Assembly: GCA_963812255.1 (NCBI GenBank)
Contig: CAWEUM010000003.1
Location: forward strand, 434,001-498,000
Reading direction: 5' to 3'
Length of the DNA stretch: 64,000 bases
Source of the DNA: DATJGR01 sp963812255
GTDB lineage: Bacteria; Pseudomonadota; Gammaproteobacteria; Pseudomonadales; Azotimanducaceae
Both the position numbers and the translations under genes were made by a program. Below are positions 8,020-15,830 of the stretch, piece by piece. Under the pieces are notes generated by a model, which saw only the letters and a list, made by a program, of their open reading frames with translations, did no database searches and was not told the origin of the DNA. The stretch's first letter is position 1; each line of letters begins with the position of its first letter.

Positions 8020-8901
8020 TCAGAACTGCTCCCCTGCCGCACGGCGTTTCATCAAGTCTTCGAAATCCATCGTCATCGGCGCGCCGCGTGTGAGCACCGC
8101 ATCGACACGCGATCGCACGATCGCATCCCAGGCCGGATGTGGAAGCACGTAGCAGCGATCTTCCTGGATTGATTTGAACACGATGTCGGCGACCTCTGAC
8201 GGCGGTTTGCCCTGCGCGAGCATGGCCCGACCCATCGCAGCCATCTCGGCTGGCGCCTGCGGCCCCGGGCCTGACGAGAGTTCTTTGGGGCGGTTGCGTT
8301 CCGCGTCGAAGATGTTCGTGTTGACGAACCCGGGACACAGCACCGAAGCACCGATCTTCGCGCCGCGCGCCTGCAGGTCGCGATGCAGCGTTTCGGTCAG
8401 CGCGAGCACGCCGTGTTTGCTGACGCCATATGTTCCTCCGCCCGGCATCAATCCGGCAAGCGACGCGGTGTTGACGATGTGGCCCTCCTCGCCATGCTCG
8501 AGCATGTGCGGCACGAATGCCTGCAAGCCGTAGAGCACACCCCAGAAGTTCACCCCCATCACCCATTGCCAATCGCGCTCGGATACTTCCCAGATCGGCT
8601 TCAGACCCGACGCGGTGCTTGCCACACCGGCGTTGTTGCACACGATGTGGACTTTGCCGAATTCATCGATGGCCTTTTTCGCCAACGCTTCGACCGACTC
8701 TCGAATCATCGTATTCGCGACAACGCCAATCACCCGGTGCTGGCGTTGTTCGAGTTCCTGGACCGCACGATCGAGGGCATCCTGCTCGATGTCTGCGAGT
8801 ACCACCTGCATCCGCGCCTGCGCGAACCGCTCCGCCAGAGCGCGACCGATACCGCTAGCGGCGCCGGTGACGACCGCGGTCTTACCTTCGAACTGATTCA
8901 T
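8020..8901 (-). CDS. Short-chain dehydrogenase/reductase
   Basis: A 293-residue classical SDR with the nucleotide-binding TGAASGIG at 12-19. It also has NNAGVAS, and the active-site TYGVSK (Tyr and Lys) at about 157-162. An acidic residue after beta2 (LADIEQ) points to NAD rather than NADP, which is inference. The frame can be read further upstream to 9423, but ordinary SDRs begin as MNQFEGKTAVVTG does at 8901, so I use that start. It sits 1 nt before the TauD gene, so oxidation or reduction of an alcohol or ketone on the same substrate is likely. Confidence 0.88.
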   Translation of the reverse strand: MNQFEGKTAVVTGAASGIGRALAERFAQARMQVVLADIEQDALDRAVQELEQRQHRVIGVVANTMIRESVEALAKKAIDEFGKVHIVCNNAGVASTASGLKPIWEVSERDWQWVMGVNFWGVLYGLQAFVPHMLEHGEEGHIVNTASLAGLMPGGGTYGVSKHGVLALTETLHRDLQARGAKIGASVLCPGFVNTNIFDAERNRPKELSSGPGPQAPAEMAAMGRAMLAQGKPPSEVADIVFKSIQEDRCYVLPHPAWDAIVRSRVDAVLTRGAPMTMDFEDLMKRRAAGEQF

Positions 8902-9060
8902 CTCGGTCTGCTCGTAGTTGCCATAGTTGGGCCATCTTACGAAACAGCGATTCAGCATATCCAGCCGCCACAACGTCGTTGCGCATTTCCCTCGAATTGC
9001 GGCAGTATCCGCGGCAGTTCCCCGTATGGTGATCCAACACCTCGACCAGGAGAAATCCAG

Positions 9061-9396
9061 ATGAGCTACGTTCGTGCCTGTTTCGCAGTTCTCACCGTTG
9101 CACTCACCGTCACGGGCTGCCAGAGCAACCAGCAGGTGCTCGCCGGATCGCAGCAGGAGGCGATCGGCGTCGCCACCAAACGCGCCCAGTTCGAGTTCAA
9201 CTGCCCGCAAGCCACCGGTTCGGTGCTGTCGAGCGAGATGGTTCAACCCGCCATCGACGGCCCGATCGTGCGCGGCCCCGAGCGTGCCGAGTACACGATT
9301 GGCGTCGCCGGCTGCGACCATCGCAAGACGTACGTCGTGATCTGCCCGCAAGATGGCTCGAGCGGTTGCTTCGCGGCCGAAGGCGAAAACCCGTAA
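9061..9396 (+). CDS. Small predicted lipoprotein
   Basis: This 111-residue protein begins with a short hydrophobic signal and a lipobox (TVTGC), so Cys20 should be lipidated and the protein anchored in the envelope. The mature part has four Cys residues (FNCPQ, AGCDH, VICPQ, SGCFA) that could form two disulfides. No function is recognised. AGGAG lies 9 nt upstream of the ATG. The gene is divergent from the SDR and followed after 25 nt by another secreted protein. Confidence 0.75.
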   Translation: MSYVRACFAVLTVALTVTGCQSNQQVLAGSQQEAIGVATKRAQFEFNCPQATGSVLSSEMVQPAIDGPIVRGPERAEYTIGVAGCDHRKTYVVICPQDGSSGCFAAEGENP

Positions 9397-9421
9397 CAGT
9401 CCTGAGAGCACGAGGGTCGAC

Positions 9422-10132
9422 ATGCAAATCTCATTGACCGCCGCAGTTTGCCGGCTCGTCGCGATTGTGCTGGCGCTTGGCGCGGTTTCACTTGCACAGG
9501 CGGAGTCTACTGCGCAGGGTCAGGATCGATTCGCCACCGTCAAAGCGGCGGCGGCGCGCAATCAGGCCGCGTTGCGCCAATACACCTGGGTCGAAACGAC
9601 GCAGATCAGTTACAACGGGGAAGTCAAGAGCACCAAGGTCGTCTCGTGCTCATACGGAGCCGACGGCCAATTGCACAAGACCATTCTTTCGGCACCTGCA
9701 GCGAAGCAAGAGCGCGGTCTGCGCGGCCGAATCGAAGAACGTAAAACGGCCGAGATCAAGAATGAACTGGAGAGCGCCTCGGCGCTGGTACACAGCTACG
9801 TTCCGCCGGACCCGGGGAAACTGCAGGCCGTGGTTGCAGCGGGCAAGATGCAACTGCTCACGGCACCGCCCGGGAAAGCCATTCTGGTGTTCGCGAACTA
9901 CCAGCTCCCGGGCGACGCGCTGACTTTGACCTTCAATCTCAACCCGAAAGGCTTTGTGTCGATCGACGTTGCGACGTGGCAGGACTCGCCATCGAAACCA
10001 GTCACGCTGACCGTGCAATTCCAACGACTGCCCGACGGGACGACCTACCCGGCGCTGTCGACCCTGACGGTTCCTTCGAGCAACGTCCAGGTGATGATCA
10101 ACAACTCGGACTATCAGAAGCTCGCGCGCTGA
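9422..10132 (+). CDS. Secreted hypothetical protein
   Basis: A 236-residue protein with a Sec signal peptide (residues 1-27, ending SLAQA). The mature region starts with a helix (RFATVKAAAARNQAALRQYTW) followed by strand-rich sequence with paired KSTK/GKAILVF/LTLTFNLNPKGF segments. I do not recognise the family. A GAGGG ribosome binding site precedes the ATG. It follows the small lipoprotein at 25 nt and probably shares its transcript, so both may be envelope proteins of unknown role. Confidence 0.7.
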   Translation: MQISLTAAVCRLVAIVLALGAVSLAQAESTAQGQDRFATVKAAAARNQAALRQYTWVETTQISYNGEVKSTKVVSCSYGADGQLHKTILSAPAAKQERGLRGRIEERKTAEIKNELESASALVHSYVPPDPGKLQAVVAAGKMQLLTAPPGKAILVFANYQLPGDALTLTFNLNPKGFVSIDVATWQDSPSKPVTLTVQFQRLPDGTTYPALSTLTVPSSNVQVMINNSDYQKLAR

Positions 10133-10160
10133 ATTGGCACGCGCGGCTCGCCCGGAGAGA

Positions 10161-10622
10161 TCAGCTCTGCCGAAACGCCGCGATGTCGCCGGGCTGACGC
10201 AGCATCTTGTCGACCTCGCCGGCGTGTAGCTCCTCCGCGCTGATCATCTTGCGCGCGTACTCCTCCAGCAGCACCGACTTTCCCTGCGTCAGCGCAAGCA
10301 GATCCTTGTACATCTGCAACGCTTCGGCTTCGCTATGCAGCGATTCCTTCAGAATCGTCGCGATCTCGTGATGATGGCTCTCGAGCAAAGGGCCAATCGC
10401 GAGAGACGGGTGCGCGCCGAGGAGCGTCACCATTTCGCCGGCTTCCTGCGCGTGTGCCAACGCTTCATCGGCTTGCGCGCGCAACCACGAGACGATCGGA
10501 ATCCGATTGAATCCGAACACCAGCAATGAGTAGTGCGTGTAGCGCACCACGCCGGCGAGTTCAACTTCGAGAATCTTGTTTAGAATCGCAACCGTCGCCT
10601 GTTTGTCCAATTCCGCCATCAT
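10161..10622 (-). CDS. Bacterioferritin-like (ferritin-like diiron) protein
   Basis: A 153-residue four-helix protein of the ferritin-like superfamily. Likely metal ligands are Glu in VELAGVVRY, Glu/His in DEALAHAQEAGE, Glu in HSEAEAL and Glu/His in SAEELHAGEVDK. This fits iron storage or oxidation in the cytosol. The first Glu-His spacing is one residue longer than the ExxH of standard Bfr. Two adjacent ATGs (10622 and 10619) are possible; GGAG spacing slightly favours the second. The gene stands alone and is convergent with the secreted protein gene. Confidence 0.78.
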   Translation of the reverse strand: MMAELDKQATVAILNKILEVELAGVVRYTHYSLLVFGFNRIPIVSWLRAQADEALAHAQEAGEMVTLLGAHPSLAIGPLLESHHHEIATILKESLHSEAEALQMYKDLLALTQGKSVLLEEYARKMISAEELHAGEVDKMLRQPGDIAAFRQS

Positions 10623-10720
10623 GCCGCTCCATCAGAACCTTGGGCGGTGAATGATGCACCCATGGCGCTGCTCTGATACAACGTGCTTCCCTTTGGTCCG
10701 TATCTTCCAAGGAGACAGTA

Positions 10721-11935
10721 TTGGTCGCGCCACTCGACGACATCCGCGTCATCAGCATCGAGAGCTGGATGGCCGCCCCAAGCGCCAGTGCGATTCTTGC
10801 CGACCTCGGCGCCGATGTGATCAAGGTCGAACCGATCGGTGGTGACCCAATGCGCGGTCTGAGCCGGCCCGCGAAGGTGGACACGGCGTTCAAAGATTAC
10901 GATCTGCAGTTCGACGTAGACAACCGTGGCAAGCGGTCGATCGCGGTTGCACTCGACACGGACGCGGGCGCGAATCTCGTGCAGCGGCTGGCGGCGGGCG
11001 CGAACATCTTCATGTGCAACCTGCTGACGCATCGTCAAACGCGCTTCGGCCTCGATCCGGCCAGTCTCCTAAAGCTCAACCCGAAACTCGTGCACGCGAC
11101 GTTGACCGGCTATGGCACCACCGGACCCGAAGCGAAACGACCTGGCTACGACGTCACGGCATTCTTCGGCCGCTCCGGGCTGTACGACTCGAGCCGCGAG
11201 GGCGACGCGGGCACGGTCCCAATGGCCCGGCCGGCGCAGGGCGATCACACCACAGGGCTGGCGATGGTCGGCGCGATGCTGGCGGCGCTGCGGCTGACCG
11301 AGCGCACCGGTGTGGGACAGGTGGTCGAGACATCGCTATACGAAACGGCGGTGTGGACACAGGCCACCGACTATGGCGTCACCGCCGTCGACCGCGCACC
11401 CGTGCGACGCCGCGCGCGCCACGAGATGTTGACGCCAACGGCGAATCGTTACCCGTGCGGCGACGGCAAGTGGGTGGTGTTCAACATGCCGGAGGAGTCC
11501 GCCTGGCCGCGGCTATGTCGCGTGATCGGCTGCGAGGCCTGGCTCGACGATCCTCGCTTTGCCGACGCGCGGGGCCGCTACCGGAACATGGCCGAACTGG
11601 TCGACGGCATCGACGCAGCGCTGTCGAGCCGAAGCCGCGATGAATGGGGTGCGATCTTCGACGCGAACGGTCTGATCTGGGGACCGGTGCTCGCAATTCA
11701 CGAAGTGGCATCCGATCCGCATGCCGAGGCAATTGGTCTGTTTCCCGAGATCTGTCACCCGCAGCATGGCACCTATCGCACCGTGAATGCGCCAATGCGC
11801 TTCCACACCGCAGACGTCAAGCCGCGTGCCTCTGCGCCATCGATCGGCCAGCATTCGCGCGCCGTGCTGAACGAACTCGGGTTCGCGGACGCCGACATCG
11901 ATTCGCTCATCGAGCAAAAGGTCGTCCGCGCGTGA
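10721..11935 (+). CDS. Family III CoA-transferase (CaiB/BaiF type)
   Basis: A 404-residue CoA-transferase with the N-terminal IRVISIESWMAAPSAS and ADVIKVEPIGGDP motifs. The catalytic Asp is at 175 (QGDHTTGL). It would move CoA between carboxylates through a covalent aspartyl-CoA intermediate. It starts with TTG at 10721, supported by AAGGAG 7-8 nt upstream. The ferritin-like gene is divergent. The selenoprotein-B-like gene follows 38 nt downstream with its own strong ribosome binding site, so the two may be co-transcribed. Confidence 0.88.
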   Translation: MVAPLDDIRVISIESWMAAPSASAILADLGADVIKVEPIGGDPMRGLSRPAKVDTAFKDYDLQFDVDNRGKRSIAVALDTDAGANLVQRLAAGANIFMCNLLTHRQTRFGLDPASLLKLNPKLVHATLTGYGTTGPEAKRPGYDVTAFFGRSGLYDSSREGDAGTVPMARPAQGDHTTGLAMVGAMLAALRLTERTGVGQVVETSLYETAVWTQATDYGVTAVDRAPVRRRARHEMLTPTANRYPCGDGKWVVFNMPEESAWPRLCRVIGCEAWLDDPRFADARGRYRNMAELVDGIDAALSSRSRDEWGAIFDANGLIWGPVLAIHEVASDPHAEAIGLFPEICHPQHGTYRTVNAPMRFHTADVKPRASAPSIGQHSRAVLNELGFADADIDSLIEQKVVRA

Positions 11936-11973
11936 GCGCGCTTTCCCGTTAGAACTCAGGAGGATTTCACCCC

Positions 11974-12763
11974 ATGCAACCTATCCGATACGTCGATGCG
12001 TTGAACACCCACTACGCCTCGTTGGGACACCCACCGTATCAGTGGACCATCAATGCGGATGCGCCGATGCATCGGCTCAAGCGTCCACTGTCGGCGTGTA
12101 CCGTGACGTTGCTGACGTCCGGCGGCATTTCACAGTGCGCCATGCCCGCGTTCGATCCGTTGGCGCGCAATGATCACCGTGTCGATGCGATCAACCGCGA
12201 CGTCGCGGCCACGGATTTTCAGATCCACGACGCGTACTACGACCACCACGACGCCGAAATCGACATCAACTGCCAGTTCCCGATCGATCGCCTGCGCGAA
12301 CTCGAACAGTCCGGTGAGATCGGCGCAATCGCAAAACGCTTCTGGAGCGGTTTCATGGGACGCACTTACAACCGCACCAAACTGCTGCAGGAATCGGCAC
12401 CCGCTTTCGCGGCCGCGCTGTGCCAGGACGGCGTCGACGTTCTGATCGCGGTACCCGCCTGACCGCTCGATCACCAGACCGTGGGTCTGGTCTGCAGAGT
12501 CATCGAAGAACATGCCATCAGCGACCGTGTGTGTCGCCACCGGGCGAGATCTGATTGCACAGGTGAAGCCGCCCCGCAGCGTCTTCGTCAACCATCCGAT
12601 GGGCAACGCATTCGGCGCACCGGGCGATACCGAAACGCAACACGCGATCCTGCACGCAGCGCTTCAGCTCGTGCAGACGGCGGAACGAGGGGGCGCGCTG
12701 ACGGATCTACCGTTCGTCTGGCGCAAACCTTTCAGCTTCAACGCCGGTGCATCGCGCATGTAG
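11974..12763 (+). CDS. GrdB/PrdB-family reductase (selenoprotein B-like) with in-frame TGA and a frameshift
   Basis: The first 162 codons match the glycine/sarcosine/betaine/D-proline reductase selenoprotein B family. They end VDVLIAVPA just before a TGA (12460-12462). The frame continues as PLDHQTVGLVCRVIEEHAI, which is where this family has its Cys or Sec active site followed by HQTVGLV. Near 12520 the frame moves by one base, and the rest (ATVCVATGRD through KPPRSVFVNHPMG to a TAG at 12761) is clearly the same protein. A hairpin with SECIS features follows the TGA. Read through both, it is about 262 residues. AGGAGG precedes the ATG. The frameshift could be a sequence error, a decay mutation or recoding. 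Confidence 0.7.
12473..12491 (+). promoter_or_regulatory. Candidate bacterial SECIS hairpin
   Basis: ACCAGACC (12473-12480) pairs perfectly with GGTCTGGT (12484-12491) around a GTG loop. The loop starts 18 nt after the TGA at 12460-12462 and its first base is G. This fits the general bacterial SECIS rules of a short stem-loop within the coding sequence about 16-37 nt past the UGA. It would direct SelB-dependent selenocysteine insertion. Confidence 0.5.
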
Positions 12764-12774
12764 CGCGCCGGCAA

Positions 12775-13632
12775 TCAGTCGATTGCGCGATCGCGCAGAA
12801 AAGATCCGACTGCCTCGACCAGCTCGTCGAGCGCGGCCGACATGTGCAGATGGTGCGGACCATCGAGGGAAATCTCCTGGAAGTCCGCCAGCAGCGGACG
12901 CACCAGTTCGAGCGAATGTTGGAACCAGTCTTCGCCGCCGCGCGCTGTGATCAGTAACGTCGGTGCGATGGTGCGTTGCGCCAGCGCCACGACGACGTCG
13001 TCAGGCTGCCTCTGTGTGTGGGTCCGGCGGATACGCGGCTCGGTCGACCAGATGTAACCCCCGTCGGTGCGCCGATGACCGCGCTCGACCAACGCGCGCG
13101 CGACGCCGAACTCGATGCCCTTGGCTTCTTCGAGCCGCGCCGCCATCGCATCGAGCGATGCGTACGGTCGCAACGTCGTGTCGGGTGACGTCAGACAGGT
13201 ATCGAGATTCTCGCGCACGCCGTCGAGCACGGTCGCGGCGGTGGTTGCCTCGACCCAGCCGTCGATGCATATCTGCGCGGAGACGCGCTCCGGATACAGC
13301 CCAACGAGTTGGGTGCTGTATTCCGCGCCCATCGAATGCGCAACGATGACAAAACGTTGCCAGTCCAGCCGATCGGCCACCGCGATGACGTCCTGCACAT
13401 CGAGCCAGCCCCAATAGCCGACATCGTCCCGACGCGGATCCGAATAGCCGTGGCCGGCAAAATCCATCGCGACGAGTTCGAGTTCGGGCATGGCCTGCGC
13501 GAACGCATCGAACGAGTTCGCGTTGTCGAGCCAGCCGTGCAACGCGATGGTTGGAATCCTGCCGCCACGAAACCGTTTGCCGGCGATCGTTCGGTCGCCG
13601 ACGTCGAACCGAACTTCATCGCTGGCGCGCAT
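12775..13632 (-). CDS. Alpha/beta hydrolase
   Basis: A 285-residue serine hydrolase of the alpha/beta fold. It has the oxyanion motif LHGWLDN (31-37), DFAGHGYSD (57-65) and the nucleophile elbow VAHSMG with Ser100. The likely catalytic His is in the C-terminal GPHHLHM. No signal peptide is seen. I start it at the ATG at 13632 (MRASDEVRFD); an ATG at 13650 is also possible. The 5' end overlaps the FHA gene by 17 nt, so it is the last gene of the minus-strand operon. The substrate is unknown. Confidence 0.8.
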   Translation of the reverse strand: MRASDEVRFDVGDRTIAGKRFRGGRIPTIALHGWLDNANSFDAFAQAMPELELVAMDFAGHGYSDPRRDDVGYWGWLDVQDVIAVADRLDWQRFVIVAHSMGAEYSTQLVGLYPERVSAQICIDGWVEATTAATVLDGVRENLDTCLTSPDTTLRPYASLDAMAARLEEAKGIEFGVARALVERGHRRTDGGYIWSTEPRIRRTHTQRQPDDVVVALAQRTIAPTLLITARGGEDWFQHSLELVRPLLADFQEISLDGPHHLHMSAALDELVEAVGSFLRDRAID

Positions 13633-15451
13633 CGCCGGACTTCGAATCATCCCGCGAGTAGCCCGTGGCCGCTTGATTGCGCTCTGCAAGCAGACCAAAT
13701 GCCTTCGACAGCATTTCATCGGCTATCGGATTCTTCGGGTCCAATCGAAGCGCTTCGTGCAGCAGTTCGACCGCGTTGTCGTGTTCGGGCTCGAGGATCT
13801 GATATTTCTGCATCCGCGCATCTGCGTCGAGCAGCAACTCTACAACCCGCCATTGATCCAGCGCGTTTTGATCGACGAGCTTTCTGCTGGCTTCCGGGAT
13901 GGTCTCCGACAATCGACGCAGCAGGTTTCGCGCACCTTCGAACCGTTGTGTCAGGATCATGTTGCTTGCGGTCGCGGCGACGCGCGAGACGGCGTCGCCG
14001 AGTCTTGCTCGCGCTACCGCATCGTCCGGTTCGATCGACAACGCCTGCAGGTAGGTCTGCGCGGCGCCCACGATCGTGCCTTTGGCATACAGCGCATCGG
14101 CCCGGCTCATCAGCGCGGGCACCGAATCGTTCGCCCGGGTCGCCATCGCGGCCGGTGCCGCGGCCCTCGCATCGGTATGTTCCGTACTCGTTGCATTCGT
14201 GGGCTCGCCAGGGGCGCTCCGATCCACCGCGGTCTCCACCACAGACCCAGGTGCGACGCCCGGTTTGGCGATTTCGGCTGTGTCCGTCGGGCTCGACGGC
14301 ACCTGGGCAGGTGCTGCGCCCTCAAATGGCGGTTGTTCACGGAACCGATCGAACCAGGCCAGCGGGAGCTGAATCGATGCAGACGGCGCCCACCAGAGTG
14401 CCACCGCCACTGCAACCGTCACGAACACAACGCCCACGATGCCGGCCGTCCGCCCGCGTTGACGCGCCTGTCTCCGGAGCTGCTGAGGCTGAGGCTGAGG
14501 GAGAGGCTGCGGCTGCGGTTGACGTACTCGCGGCAGCCGTTCGGTGGGCAGCGGGCCGGGTGGGCGATCGACGTCTGAAGATGCCTCGGCGATCCGGGCG
14601 ATCGGCGCACTGCGCCGCGGCACCCGCGCCGCCTCGGGACGCGAACGCGAGGGCTTTTGTATCTCGGGCGCTTCCACGGCGACAACAGGCTCGTCAGGGG
14701 CCAAATCGAATTCCGGCCAGGCGACATCGGGTTTCGCCCGAGTGACATCAGGTTCGGACGGAGTCTTTTTGGACCGCGCGGCTTCGGCGAGCGCTCTTTC
14801 AAGCGCCTGAACCAGCGAAACGCCAGAGTCCGACTCAGCGGCGCCGGCTTCGATCGAGTCGGCTTGAAATTCCAACGGAGTGAGATCGGGTTCCGGCGAG
14901 GCGAGATCGGGTTCGGCCGCGGACTTCGACACTTCGGCCAATGCCGCTTCGGCCAATGCCGCACCGGCCGCTTCCGCTTCGTCAACTTCCGCTACATCGA
15001 CTTCCGCCGCGGCCGCATCCGGGTTGGAGGTGTCGATCGGACCAACATGTATGATCGGCGTCGCGCCGCCAACGGCGCGAACCCCAAACACCGCTGGACC
15101 AATCGATAGCATTCCACCGTTGCGCAGTGGGTAGCGTCCGTGGATGGCCTCCCCATCGACGCGGACCGGCGCGCCGGCGAGAGGCGTCACAAAAAGGTCC
15201 CTGTCTTCGACAGTCAGAATCGCATGGTGGCGCGAGACTCCATCCTCGGGCAGGCACAGATCGCAACACATGCCGCTGCCGATCACCATCACTTGACGCA
15301 ATCTCGCACTGGCGCGACCGTCACGGCTGACCAGAGACCAGTCGGTCTCAGGGCACGCGTCCTCGTGGGACGCCGCGTTCTCCGGGTGAGGTTCACGGGT
15401 CAATCTCATGGACGCCACGGTATTCCAAGTTCGGGTCGAACCGAAAGACAT
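13616..15451 (-). CDS. FHA-domain protein with one transmembrane helix and TPR-like C-terminus
   Basis: This 611-residue protein has an N-terminal FHA domain at about 38-130 (IGSG, then GVSRHHA, the phosphothreonine-binding core). An acidic low-complexity linker follows, with repeated EPDLxxPE-like units. A proline-glutamine run lies just before one transmembrane helix (GIVGVVFVTVAVAVALWW, about 345-362). The C-terminal half carries TPR-like helices at about 450-600 (ALYAKGTIVGAAQTYLQALSIEPDD; DNAVELLHEALRLDPKNP). The FHA domain would be cytosolic and the TPR part periplasmic. It suggests a sensor or scaffold that recognises a phosphorylated partner, but no kinase is nearby. Confidence 0.75.
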   Translation of the reverse strand: MSFGSTRTWNTVASMRLTREPHPENAASHEDACPETDWSLVSRDGRASARLRQVMVIGSGMCCDLCLPEDGVSRHHAILTVEDRDLFVTPLAGAPVRVDGEAIHGRYPLRNGGMLSIGPAVFGVRAVGGATPIIHVGPIDTSNPDAAAAEVDVAEVDEAEAAGAALAEAALAEVSKSAAEPDLASPEPDLTPLEFQADSIEAGAAESDSGVSLVQALERALAEAARSKKTPSEPDVTRAKPDVAWPEFDLAPDEPVVAVEAPEIQKPSRSRPEAARVPRRSAPIARIAEASSDVDRPPGPLPTERLPRVRQPQPQPLPQPQPQQLRRQARQRGRTAGIVGVVFVTVAVAVALWWAPSASIQLPLAWFDRFREQPPFEGAAPAQVPSSPTDTAEIAKPGVAPGSVVETAVDRSAPGEPTNATSTEHTDARAAAPAAMATRANDSVPALMSRADALYAKGTIVGAAQTYLQALSIEPDDAVARARLGDAVSRVAATASNMILTQRFEGARNLLRRLSETIPEASRKLVDQNALDQWRVVELLLDADARMQKYQILEPEHDNAVELLHEALRLDPKNPIADEMLSKAFGLLAERNQAATGYSRDDSKSGDARQR

Positions 15452-15496
15452 GGTTCAGCTACCCACAGGCAATCGATATGCCACAGCGCTCTCCGG

Positions 15497-15826
15497 TCAG
15501 GGGTTCAGCGCCTGACGGCTCGGGATTTTAACCACGATACCGTCGCACGCATCGCTGAGCACGATCTGGCACGCGAGGCGGCTGCCTGTGCCGCGTGCCC
15601 AAACATACTCGAGCATTTCCAGTTCATCACGCTGCGCGGGCGCCAACGACGCCGACCAGGGCAACTCGACATAACAATGGCACGTCACGCAGGTACACGC
15701 ACCGCCGCACTGCGCTGCGATACCGGCCACACCGTGATCGAGCGCGCAATCCATCACCGTCTCGCCGGACATCACCGAATGCGTTTCGCGCGACCCGTCG
15801 GGATGTACGAATGTCACCTTCGTCAT
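15497..15826 (-). CDS. Adrenodoxin-type [2Fe-2S] ferredoxin
   Basis: A 109-residue ferredoxin with cluster ligands Cys40, Cys46, Cys49 and Cys86, the C-x5-C-x2-C-x36-C spacing of the adrenodoxin/ISC class. Cys44 lies between two ligands and is extra. These proteins pass electrons to P450s, oxygenases or Fe-S assembly. The ATG at 15826 lies 4 nt after the stop of the LanC-like gene, and the frame extending to 16027 is a shadow over that gene. No reductase gene is adjacent. Confidence 0.88.
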   Translation of the reverse strand: MTKVTFVHPDGSRETHSVMSGETVMDCALDHGVAGIAAQCGGACTCVTCHCYVELPWSASLAPAQRDELEMLEYVWARGTGSRLACQIVLSDACDGIVVKIPSRQALNP

Positions 15827-15830
15827 GCCG

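Noticed and set aside
8902..9423. N-terminal extension of the SDR frame
   Set aside because: The SDR fold starts at 8901; the upstream part would overlap the divergent lipoprotein gene and has no SDR homology.
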